A DNA stretch of 64,000 nucleotides, taken from positions 62,001-126,000 of the forward strand of contig NZ_JBGGWA010000010.1 in assembly GCF_041321145.1 (NCBI RefSeq), written 5' to 3'. Both the position numbers and the translations under genes were made by a program. The notes under the pieces are model-generated. The model was not told the origin of the DNA. It saw nothing but the letters and a program-made list of their open reading frames with translations, and did not search any database. Numbering within the stretch: the stretch's first letter is position 1; the number at the start of each line of letters is the position of its first letter. This DNA is from Paraburkholderia sp041321145 (GTDB taxonomy: Bacteria; Pseudomonadota; Gammaproteobacteria; Burkholderiales; Burkholderiaceae). Below are positions 34,918 to 42,156 of the stretch, one piece after another.

Positions 34918-35888
34918 TGCAGAGAAAAGTGCTCTACGGTCTGCTGCTGATCGTGCTTCTCGCGGTGCCCGTGCTCGGCATCTATCCGCTGTTCGTGATG
35001 AAGGTGCTCTGCTTCGCGTTGTTCGCTGCGGCCTTCAATTTACTGATCGGCTACACCGGCTTGCTCTCGTTCGGCCACGCGATGTTTCTCGCGTCGGCCG
35101 GCTACGTCACGGGTTATGCGATGCAGACGTTCGGCTTTTCGCCGGAGCTCGGCGTGCTGGCCGGCACTGCCGCAGCGACCTTGCTGGGGCTGGTGGTCGG
35201 GCTGTTCGCGATCCGCCGCCAGGGCATTTACTTCGCGATGGTGACGCTGGCGCTCGCGCAGATGGTCTACTTCGTGTTCCTGCAGGCGCCATTCACGCAT
35301 GGCGAGGACGGCATGCAAGGCGTGCTCCGCGGCAAGCTGTTTGGCGTGCTTGATCTGTCGTCGGACGTGACGTTGTACTTTGTCGTGCTCGCGGTGATGG
35401 TGCTGGCGTTCCTGCTGATCGTGCGGATCGTGCATTCGCCATTCGGGCAAGTGCTGGTGGCGATCAAGGAGAACGAGCCGCGCGCGGTGTCGCTCGGCTA
35501 CGATACGGATCGCTTCAAACTGCTGGCCTTCGTTCTGTCGGCGGGGATAGCGGGGCTTGCGGGCTCGCTCAAGGTGTTGGTGCAGGGCTTCGAGACGTTG
35601 AGCGATGCATACTGGACCATGTCCGGTCTGGTGATCCTGATGACGCTGGTCGGCGGCATGGGCACACTCTTCGGGCCGCTGCTCGGCGCGGCCTTGATCG
35701 TTGCGCTCGAAGACCGCCTGGGCGATATCGGCACGGCGCTGGCCACGTCCACAGGCGTCGACTGGTTTCGGTCGCTGGGTGAATCGGTGACCATTGTGAC
35801 GGGGGTGATTTTCATCGCCTGCGTGCTGGCTTTCCGGCGCGGCATTGTCGGCGAAATTGTCGCGCGAGTGCGGCCGTTGCGAGCGTGA
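34914..35888 (+). CDS. HAAT ABC transporter permease, LivM type (system 1)
   Basis: This 324-residue membrane protein shows LivM features: ALFAAAFNLLIGYTGLLSFGHAMFLASAGYVTGY near residue 35 and the coupling loop region FGQVLVAIKENEPRAVSLGYD near residue 178. It is the last gene of transporter system 1; the C terminus is basic and short. Nothing resembling a terminator lies directly behind it; the first strong hairpin is at 36155. Confidence 0.93.
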   Translation: MMQRKVLYGLLLIVLLAVPVLGIYPLFVMKVLCFALFAAAFNLLIGYTGLLSFGHAMFLASAGYVTGYAMQTFGFSPELGVLAGTAAATLLGLVVGLFAIRRQGIYFAMVTLALAQMVYFVFLQAPFTHGEDGMQGVLRGKLFGVLDLSSDVTLYFVVLAVMVLAFLLIVRIVHSPFGQVLVAIKENEPRAVSLGYDTDRFKLLAFVLSAGIAGLAGSLKVLVQGFETLSDAYWTMSGLVILMTLVGGMGTLFGPLLGAALIVALEDRLGDIGTALATSTGVDWFRSLGESVTIVTGVIFIACVLAFRRGIVGEIVARVRPLRA

Positions 35889-36131
35889 GGCAGGACGGAT
35901 TTCGAATTGCTTTGGCGTCCGATATAATTCGTCGGCCGTGAAATTGGCGAATGTGGTTGCGGAACTGCGCGCGGGGTCGGCGGCCTCGATCAAGCTCGCA
36001 TGGCATGTGCCCCAATTCTGTGCCGCAGTGCACCACTAGGGTAATTGCTAGTTGTAGCCGGCTAGGTGCTCGTTTAATCTTCATGCAGTTCTGATGCACC
36101 ACGAAATTTGCAGGTGGAGAACGAGGAGACA

Positions 36132-36206
36132 ATGAGGCATTCAGTGCCCAGACGAAAGCGCTGTTGGATTGATATCCAACAGCGCTTTTTATTTGTACTT
36201 TCATAA
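36132..36206 (+). other. 24-codon open frame with strong ribosome-binding site and internal terminator
   Basis: GAGGAGAC precedes an ATG that opens a 24-residue frame (MRHSVPRRKRCWIDIQQRF...). The whole terminator stem lies inside it, so ribosomes and the hairpin would compete. It may be a leader peptide, or the start of a deleted gene. It does not match a family known to me. Confidence 0.35.
36155..36192 (+). terminator. Strong rho-independent terminator
   Basis: A perfect 14-base stem (AAAGCGCTGTTGGA with TCCAACAGCGCTTT) around TTGATA is followed by TTT and an AT-rich tail. It lies about 270 bases after the LivM-type gene of system 1. Confidence 0.92.
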
Positions 36207-36407
36207 AGCATCATTCAAATCGTTTGCTCATTCGGTGGCCTTTTTTTATTCACCGAACCACGCCCGCTTGCCCTTACCGAAACCCCGCAAAACGCTTGCA
36301 GCGCGTGGCTTTCGTCCGCTAAACTCGCTATTCACCGACCGCTGGGTTGGTGATTTAAATCCGCGGATTTAAATTCGAATGAATAACGGGGCAGACAGGG
36401 GAGCGGA

Positions 36408-36599
36408 ATGAAGTCGGCATTGCGTTGGACGAGCGCGGCATGGATCGCCACCGGAGTATCCGCGGCATTAAGTTCGAAGAACATGCCCGCTTCCCACGAC
36501 AGCTTCACCATGAGCGCGAACGACCACGCCGGCCTCGGCCAGCGGACACGCGTGATCGCGAAGATCGTCGGCGGCAAGCGGAAGCTGTCCGGCGACTGA
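36408..36599 (+). pseudogene. Remnant of a HAAT substrate-binding protein (C-terminal fragment fused to a leader)
   Basis: The 63-residue frame ends NDHAGLGQRTRVIAKIVGGK plus RKLSGD, which aligns with the C terminus of the intact binding protein at 37008-38168 (DHNGLDKRARVIVQIVDGK, then WKLQND). The first 22 residues (MKSALRWTSAAWIATGVSAA) look like a signal peptide. This suggests a deletion joined the start and end of an old binding-protein gene. It keeps its ribosome-binding site (AGGGGAGCG) and terminator. Confidence 0.75.
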
Positions 36600-36630
36600 G
36601 CGAAGGCGAAGTGATACGGAACCCAACCAG

Positions 36631-36660
36631 AAAGACGCGTGCAGTTGACGCGTCTTTTTT
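36631..36660 (+). terminator. Terminator after the binding-protein remnant
   Basis: AAAGACGCGT and ACGCGTCTTT pair around GCAGTTG and are followed by further T. Confidence 0.88.
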
Positions 36661-36809
36661 ATTGCCCGCGTTTGATGAATGGCGCTGCGTGAAGTGCGCC
36701 GGATAGACGAAAGACGAGTGGTCAAGGCACGGCGAAAGCGGCCGGCTTCAGGACAAACCCGCATTCGGGCGACAGTCTATTGACCGTGAATGATGCAGAA
36801 CGCAATACT

Positions 36810-36823
36810 ACTAACATGTTAGT
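36810..36823. promoter_or_regulatory. 14-bp perfect palindrome, candidate operator
   Basis: ACTAACATGTTAGT is a perfect palindrome in an AT-rich patch 185 bases upstream of the binding-protein gene of system 2. The form suits a TetR-type repressor; no such gene lies nearby. Confidence 0.5.
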
Positions 36824-37007
36824 GTTTTGTGCATGAGAAACCGCACTAGTTAATAGTTCGCAGCAGGGGAGTGGCACCAAGCGGCGAAGGCACTCAGCTG
36901 AGCAGGGAAAACCATGCTTGGCATGCCTGAACCCGATAACTAGATTCAGACACCCGGCCCGTGAGCCGGATTACAGATATGCGCTTCAAAGCGTTTGGAG
37001 ACTTGCA

Positions 37008-38168
37008 ATGAAAAAGACAAAGCAATGGGTACGCACCGGTATCGCGATGGCACTGATGTGCGGCGCGAGCACTGCCTTCGCGCAGGTGAAAATCGGTGTC
37101 ACGTTATCCACCACGGGGCCGGCTGCATCGCTCGGGATTCCTGAAAAGAACACCATCGCGCTGCTGCCGAAAGAGATCGGCGGCAAGACCGTGCAGTACA
37201 TTGTCCTCGACGACGCCTCGGATACCGGCAAGGCGGTGCAGAACACTCGCAAGCTGATCGACGAAGACCACGTCGACGCCATCATCGGCTCGACCGTTAC
37301 GCCGAATTCGCTGGCGATGCTCGATCCCGTCTCCGAAGGCAAGACGCCCATGATCTCGCTGGCGGCCTCCGCGGCGATCATCGCGCCGATGGATGCGAAG
37401 CGTAGCTGGGCCTTCAAGACGCCGCAGAACGACGATCTGATGGCCGACGCGATTGCCGACTACATGGAAAAGCACGGTGTCAAGACGGTCGGCTTCATCG
37501 GCTTTGCCGACGCCTATGGCGACAACTGGAATAAGGTATTCGGCGCGGCTGCCGCCGCGCATCACCTGAATGTCGTGTCGAGCGAGCGCTACAACCGCAC
37601 CGATGCGTCGGTGACGGGCCAGGTGCTGAAGACGATCAGTGCGAATCCGGATGCGGTGCTGATCGCCGGTTCGGGCACGCCGGCGGCGCTGCCGGCCAAG
37701 ACGCTCAAGGAGCGCGGCTACAAGGGCAAGGTCTACCAGACGCACGGCGTCGCCAACAACGACTTCCTGCGCGTGTGCGGCAAGGATTGCGAAGGCGAGC
37801 TGCTGCCGTCCGGTCCGATCTTGGTGGCCGACCAGTTGCCTGACTCGAATCCGGTGAAGAAGTCGTCGGAAGCGTACAAGAACGCCTATGAGAAGACCTA
37901 CGGTGCGGGCTCGGTGTCGACCTTCGGCGGCCATGCATGGGATGCGGGCCACTTGCTGCAACGGGCGATTCCCGAAGCGCTGAAGACCGCTCAACCGGGC
38001 ACGGAAGCGTTCCGCGTCGCACTGCGCGCGGCACTTGAGAACGTCAAGGAACTGCCGCTCGCACACGGCATCATGAATACCACCCCGACCGACCACAACG
38101 GCCTCGACAAGCGCGCACGCGTGATCGTGCAAATCGTCGACGGCAAGTGGAAGCTGCAGAACGACTAA
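37008..38168 (+). CDS. Periplasmic substrate-binding protein of HAAT ABC transporter (system 2)
   Basis: This 386-residue protein has a signal peptide (about 1-26, ending AFA-Q) and a type I binding fold: VKIGVTLSTTGPAASLGIPE, VQYIVLDDASDTGKAVQNTRKLI, VDAIIGSTVTPNSLAMLDP and FIGFADAYGDNW. It is the LivJ/K or amide/aromatic-binding type; the ligand is not decided by sequence. The ATG at 37008 has TTTGGAGAC upstream. It starts the second transporter operon, and a decayed paralogue lies upstream. Confidence 0.92.
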   Translation: MKKTKQWVRTGIAMALMCGASTAFAQVKIGVTLSTTGPAASLGIPEKNTIALLPKEIGGKTVQYIVLDDASDTGKAVQNTRKLIDEDHVDAIIGSTVTPNSLAMLDPVSEGKTPMISLAASAAIIAPMDAKRSWAFKTPQNDDLMADAIADYMEKHGVKTVGFIGFADAYGDNWNKVFGAAAAAHHLNVVSSERYNRTDASVTGQVLKTISANPDAVLIAGSGTPAALPAKTLKERGYKGKVYQTHGVANNDFLRVCGKDCEGELLPSGPILVADQLPDSNPVKKSSEAYKNAYEKTYGAGSVSTFGGHAWDAGHLLQRAIPEALKTAQPGTEAFRVALRAALENVKELPLAHGIMNTTPTDHNGLDKRARVIVQIVDGKWKLQND

Positions 38169-38374
38169 AAAATAAAGACGGTACGCGCCTCTCGCGCAAC
38201 ATGCGGCACGTCTCGCCGCATTGCCATTCTGTTCGATGACAATGGCAACGACCGCCGCGCCATGTTCCGGCGCGGCGGTCGCCTTTTCAGGCATCGCAGG
38301 TCGATGGCCGGCCGCGGGTTCCGCCGCCACGACTGTTTCCCGGTTTCGATTTCGACGCTTCAGGACGAGGAAGT

Positions 38375-39430
38375 ATGGATCTATCAATTGCGGCGATCCT
38401 TGCGCAGGACGGCATCACCACCGGCGCGATTTACGCACTGCTCGCGCTCGCGCTGGTGCTCGTGTTCTCCGTGACGCGGGTGATCTTTATCCCGCAGGGG
38501 GAATTTGTTTCGTACGGTGCGTTGACGCTCGCCGCACTGCAGACACAAAAATTTCCGGCCACCTGCTGGCTGCTGATGGCGATGGGTGCTGCATGTTTCG
38601 TCGTGGAGACAGCGGGGCTGGTTCGACATCCCGAACGGCGCCGACATGCGGCTCGGACGCTGGTAATGATGGTCGGCAAATATCTGCTGTTTCCGATCGC
38701 GGTTTACGCGCTTACGCGAGGCGTTTTCCTACAGCCGCTGCCGATGATCGTGCAGATCGCGCTGACACTGCTGATCGTGATTCCGATGGGACCGTTCGTC
38801 TACCGGCTCGCGTATGAGCCGATCGCGGAGGCGACCACGCTGCTGCTGCTGATCGTGGCGGTGGCGGTGCACTTCGCGATGGTCGGCCTTGGGCTGGTGA
38901 TGTTCGGCGCGGAAGGTTCGCGCACCACGGCGTTCTCCGATGCCACCTTCAACCTCGGCAGTTTGTCGATCTCCGGGCAAAGCCTGTGGGTGCTCGGCAC
39001 GGCGGTCGTGCTGATCGGCGCGCTGTATCTGTACTTCGACCGCTCGATCTCCGGCAAGGCGTTGCGTGCGACCTCGGTGAACCGGCTTGGCGCGCGGCTC
39101 GTCGGCATCGGCACGACGCAAGCGGGGCGCCTCGCGTTCACGCTCGCGGCAGGGCTCGGTGCGCTGTGCGGCATCCTCGTTGCACCCCTGACCACCATCT
39201 ACTACGACTCGGGCTTCCTGATCGGCCTGAAGGGCTTCGTGGGGGCAATTATCGGCGGCCTGGTCAGCTATCCGCTGGCGGCGGCGGGTTCGATCCTGGT
39301 CGGCCTGCTGGAGTCGTATTCGTCGTTCTGGGCGAGCTCTTACAAGGAAGTGATCGTGTTCACGCTGATCATCCCGGTGCTGCTGTGGCGCAGCCTCGCC
39401 AGCCCGCATGCCGAAGAGGACGAGGAGTGA
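38375..39430 (+). CDS. HAAT ABC transporter permease, LivH type (system 2), enlarged
   Basis: This 351-residue membrane protein has a LivH start (DGITTGAIYALLALALVLVFSVTRVIFIPQGEF) and a LivH end (GLKGFVGAIIGGLVSYPLAAAGSILVG). It is about 55 residues longer than the LivH of system 1, with an insertion of roughly residues 55-115 that includes a basic loop (VRHPERRRHAARTL) and an extra hydrophobic span. AGGACGAGG precedes the ATG. Confidence 0.88.
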   Translation: MDLSIAAILAQDGITTGAIYALLALALVLVFSVTRVIFIPQGEFVSYGALTLAALQTQKFPATCWLLMAMGAACFVVETAGLVRHPERRRHAARTLVMMVGKYLLFPIAVYALTRGVFLQPLPMIVQIALTLLIVIPMGPFVYRLAYEPIAEATTLLLLIVAVAVHFAMVGLGLVMFGAEGSRTTAFSDATFNLGSLSISGQSLWVLGTAVVLIGALYLYFDRSISGKALRATSVNRLGARLVGIGTTQAGRLAFTLAAGLGALCGILVAPLTTIYYDSGFLIGLKGFVGAIIGGLVSYPLAAAGSILVGLLESYSSFWASSYKEVIVFTLIIPVLLWRSLASPHAEEDEE

Positions 39431-39434
39431 CACG

Positions 39435-41219
39435 ATGAAACGGATCATGCAAAACAAGTTCTTCTGGCTGTTCCTCGTCGTGCTGTTCGCGCTGCCGGTT
39501 TTGCCGCAGCCGATCCACGTGCCCGAGTACTGGGTGACGCTGCTCAACTACATCGGCCTGTATTCGATCGTTGCGATCGGCCTCGTGCTCCTGACCGGTA
39601 TTGGCGGGATGACGAGCTTCGGGCAGGCGGCGTTCGTCGGTATCGGTGCGTATGCGACGGCGTATCTGACGACGACGTACGGTGTGTCGCCCTGGCTCGC
39701 CCTGATCGCGGGTGTCGTGGTGACGGCCTTGATCGCGCTGATGCTGGGGCTCGTGACAATGCGCCTGTCGGGCCACTTCCTGCCGCTCGGCACGATCGCG
39801 TGGGGGCTCGCGCTGTTCTATCTGTTCGGCAACCTCGATATGCTCGGCAAGTACGACGGCATCAACGGGATTCCGGTGCTGAATGTTTTCGGCATCAACC
39901 TGGAGTCGGGTCGCCATATCTATTACCTGATCTGGGTGGTCGTGCTCGGCGCCGTGATTTCTGTTCAAAATCTGCTTAATAGCCGACCGGGGCGGGCGAT
40001 TCGCGCGTTGCGCGGCGGCGGCATGATGGCTGAAGCGATGGGCGTCAACACGGCGTGGATGCGCGTGGTGATCTTCGTCTACGCCGCGGTGCTGGCGTCG
40101 ATCTCCGGCTTCCTGTATGCCCATTTGCAACGCGCGGTGAATCCGACGCCGTTCGGTCTGAACCACGGCATTGAGTTTCTTTTCATGGCTGTGGTCGGCG
40201 GAGTGTCGCATGTGTGGGGCGCAGTGTTGGGCGCGGCAATCCTGACGGTATTGCAGGACTACCTGCAAACGCTGCTGCCCAAACTGCTTGGCGAGAACGG
40301 CAACTTCGAAGTGATTGTGTTCGGCATTCTGATGGTGCTGTTGCTGCAATACGCTCGCCAGGGTGTATGGCCGTTCGTCGCGCGGTTTTTCCCGAAGGGA
40401 CCGCGTGCGCATCTGTCGGATCATGCGGAGCCGTTGCCGCAGCGCAGCAAACCGACTGCTGGCGAAACCCTGCTTACGGTGAATCAGGCGCGCAAGCAGT
40501 TCGGCGGCCTGGTCGCGGTGAACGACGTCAGCTTCGAGGTGAAGGCAGGGCAGATCATTGGCTTGATCGGCCCGAACGGCGCCGGCAAGTCGACGACCTT
40601 TAATCTGGTTACGGGCGTGTTGCAAGCGACCAGCGGGGAGATCACGTTCCGCGGCGAGCGGATCGATTCCCTGAGTTCACGTGAAATCGTCAAACGTGGG
40701 ATCGGCCGTACTTTTCAGCACGTCAAGTTGCTGCCCGGGATGACGGTGCTCGAGAACGTGGCGATCGGTGCGCATTTGCGCGGTCAGGCCGGTGTGTGGC
40801 GCAGCGTCGCGCGGTTGAATGGCGCAGAAGAGGCCCGCTTGATGGCGGAAGCGGCTCGCCAGATCCGTCGCGTCGGGCTGGAACAGCATATGTACGACGA
40901 AGCCGGGAGCCTCGCGCTGGGGCAGCAGCGGATCCTCGAAATTGCTCGCGCGCTGTGCTGTGACCCGACCCTGCTGCTGCTGGATGAACCAGCAGCCGGT
41001 TTGCGGTACCAGGAAAAGCTGCAGTTGGCGGACCTGCTGCGCAGGCTCAAGGCTGAAGGGATGAGCGTGCTGCTGGTCGAACACGATATGGATTTCGTGA
41101 TGAATTTGACCGATCGGCTCGTAGTCATGGAGTTCGGGACGCGGATCGCGGAAGGGTTGCCGCAAGACGTACAGCAAGACCCGGCTGTGCTCGAAGCCTA
41201 TCTCGGTGGGGTGGAGTAA
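39435..41219 (+). CDS. Fused HAAT ABC transporter permease-ATPase (LivM-LivG)
   Basis: This 594-residue protein joins a LivM permease (about 1-325; GLYSIVAIGLVLLTGIGGMTSFGQAAFVG near residue 40) to a LivG ATPase (about 345-590). The ATPase has Walker A GPNGAGKST near residue 380, signature LALGQQRILEIARAL (unusual LALG start), Walker B LLLLDEPAAGL and LLVEHDMDFVM. LivM-LivG fusions are known in betaproteobacteria. It begins 4 bases after the previous stop and shares one base with the following gene. Confidence 0.93.
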   Translation: MKRIMQNKFFWLFLVVLFALPVLPQPIHVPEYWVTLLNYIGLYSIVAIGLVLLTGIGGMTSFGQAAFVGIGAYATAYLTTTYGVSPWLALIAGVVVTALIALMLGLVTMRLSGHFLPLGTIAWGLALFYLFGNLDMLGKYDGINGIPVLNVFGINLESGRHIYYLIWVVVLGAVISVQNLLNSRPGRAIRALRGGGMMAEAMGVNTAWMRVVIFVYAAVLASISGFLYAHLQRAVNPTPFGLNHGIEFLFMAVVGGVSHVWGAVLGAAILTVLQDYLQTLLPKLLGENGNFEVIVFGILMVLLLQYARQGVWPFVARFFPKGPRAHLSDHAEPLPQRSKPTAGETLLTVNQARKQFGGLVAVNDVSFEVKAGQIIGLIGPNGAGKSTTFNLVTGVLQATSGEITFRGERIDSLSSREIVKRGIGRTFQHVKLLPGMTVLENVAIGAHLRGQAGVWRSVARLNGAEEARLMAEAARQIRRVGLEQHMYDEAGSLALGQQRILEIARALCCDPTLLLLDEPAAGLRYQEKLQLADLLRRLKAEGMSVLLVEHDMDFVMNLTDRLVVMEFGTRIAEGLPQDVQQDPAVLEAYLGGVE

Positions 41220-41983
41220 TGGAGAACATGATGAATGCTGCTGCACCGATTCTCGACGTGGCGGGTTTGTCGGTCCGCTATGGCAAGGTCGAGGCGCTGC
41301 ACGGCGCGGCGATCAAAGTGCGGCCCGGGCAGATTGTCTCGGTGATTGGCCCGAACGGCGCCGGCAAATCCACGCTGTTGAACGCGATCATGGGTGCATT
41401 GCCGACCACCGGACACGCGAAAGGCGCCGTCTTGTATCAAGGCGAAGACGTGAGCGCGGTGCCGGTTGAAAAACGGGTGGCGCGCGGCATGTGCCTCGTG
41501 CCGGAAAAGCGCGAACTGTTCGCGTCGATGACTGTTGAAGACAATCTCGTCCTCGGCGCGTATCGGCGTAAGCGCGCAGGGGATCGCAACTTTCTCGATC
41601 AGCTCGAACCGGTCTTCACGCTTTTCCCTCGGCTGAAGGAGCGTCGTAAGCAGGCGGCCGGGACCTTATCGGGCGGTGAGCGGCAAATGCTGGCGGTGGG
41701 GCGTGCGTTGATGGGCAAGCCTGATCTGCTGATGCTCGATGAGCCGAGTCTGGGTCTCGCGCCGTTGATCGTGAAGGAAATTTTTCATATCATTAGCGCG
41801 CTTCGTCAGACGGGTGTTGCAACGTTGTTGATCGAACAGAACGCGCGCGCCGCGCTCCAGATCTCTGACTACGGCTATGTGCTTGAGACCGGTGAACTGG
41901 CGTTGGAAGGTCCCGCAGTAGATCTTGCACAGAATCCACGGGTGATCGAGACGTATCTTGGGTTAGCCAAGAAAGTGGCCTAG
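41219..41983 (+). CDS. HAAT ABC transporter ATPase, LivF type (system 2)
   Basis: This 254-residue ATPase has Walker A GPNGAGKST near residue 45, signature LSGGERQMLAVGRAL, Walker B LLMLDEPSLGLAP and LLIEQNAR. Unlike the LivF of system 1 it keeps the Walker A Lys. The first ATG overlaps the stop codon of the fused gene; ATGs at 41228 and 41231 are also possible. It is the last gene of transporter operon 2 and is followed by the parS-bearing hairpin. Confidence 0.93.
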   Translation: MENMMNAAAPILDVAGLSVRYGKVEALHGAAIKVRPGQIVSVIGPNGAGKSTLLNAIMGALPTTGHAKGAVLYQGEDVSAVPVEKRVARGMCLVPEKRELFASMTVEDNLVLGAYRRKRAGDRNFLDQLEPVFTLFPRLKERRKQAAGTLSGGERQMLAVGRALMGKPDLLMLDEPSLGLAPLIVKEIFHIISALRQTGVATLLIEQNARAALQISDYGYVLETGELALEGPAVDLAQNPRVIETYLGLAKKVA

Positions 41984-42013
41984 TTCCATTTTCTGCCTCG
42001 CTTGCGATGGATC

Positions 42014-42050
42014 AAAGCGGTGTGTTTCACGTGAAACACATCGCTTTTTT
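42014..42050 (+). terminator. Terminator-like hairpin built around a parS site
   Basis: The arms AAAGCGGTGTGTTTCAC (42014-42030) and GTGAAACACATCGCTTT (42031-42047) pair completely except for one G-T position, and a T run follows. The centre is the parS palindrome. It lies 30 bases after the end of the LivF-type gene, where a terminator is expected. Confidence 0.75.
42023..42038. other. parS: Chromosomal parS site 1
   Basis: TGTTTCACGTGAAACA, a perfect match to the 16-bp parS consensus bound by chromosomal ParB proteins, extended to a 20-bp palindrome. parA and parB lie less than 4 kb away. Confidence 0.95.
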
Positions 42051-42095
42051 GTTGCCTGGCCATTCGGCTGAAATTCGGGCCTAAACCGAACCCGT

Positions 42096-42101
42096 TATAA
42101 T
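42096..42101 (+). promoter_or_regulatory. -10 element of the mnmG promoter
   Basis: A perfect TATAAT lies 56 bases before the mnmG start; no good -35 hexamer is seen. Confidence 0.5.
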
Positions 42102-42156
42102 TCGCCCATACATTTCCTTTGAAAGGCTCACGCAACGATCTGGCGTGAGATCCACG

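Larger units (their letters stand above)
35889..36407. other. Intergenic region between transporter system 1 and a decayed binding-protein fragment
   Basis: These 519 bases hold an orphan ribosome-binding site with a 24-codon frame (36132-36206) and a strong hairpin terminator inside it (36155-36192). The rest shows nothing recognisable. Confidence 0.6.
36600..37007. other. Upstream region of transporter system 2
   Basis: These 408 bases hold the terminator at 36631-36660, a 14-bp palindrome at 36810-36823 and a long leader with several short inverted repeats (GAGTG/CACTC near 36870-36895, CCGG/CCGG near 36955) before the binding-protein gene. No known riboswitch was recognised. Confidence 0.55.

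Noticed and set aside
36836..37007. Riboswitch (glycine or guanidine type) in the leader of transporter system 2
   Set aside because: Short inverted repeats are present, but the conserved cores of those classes are not visible.
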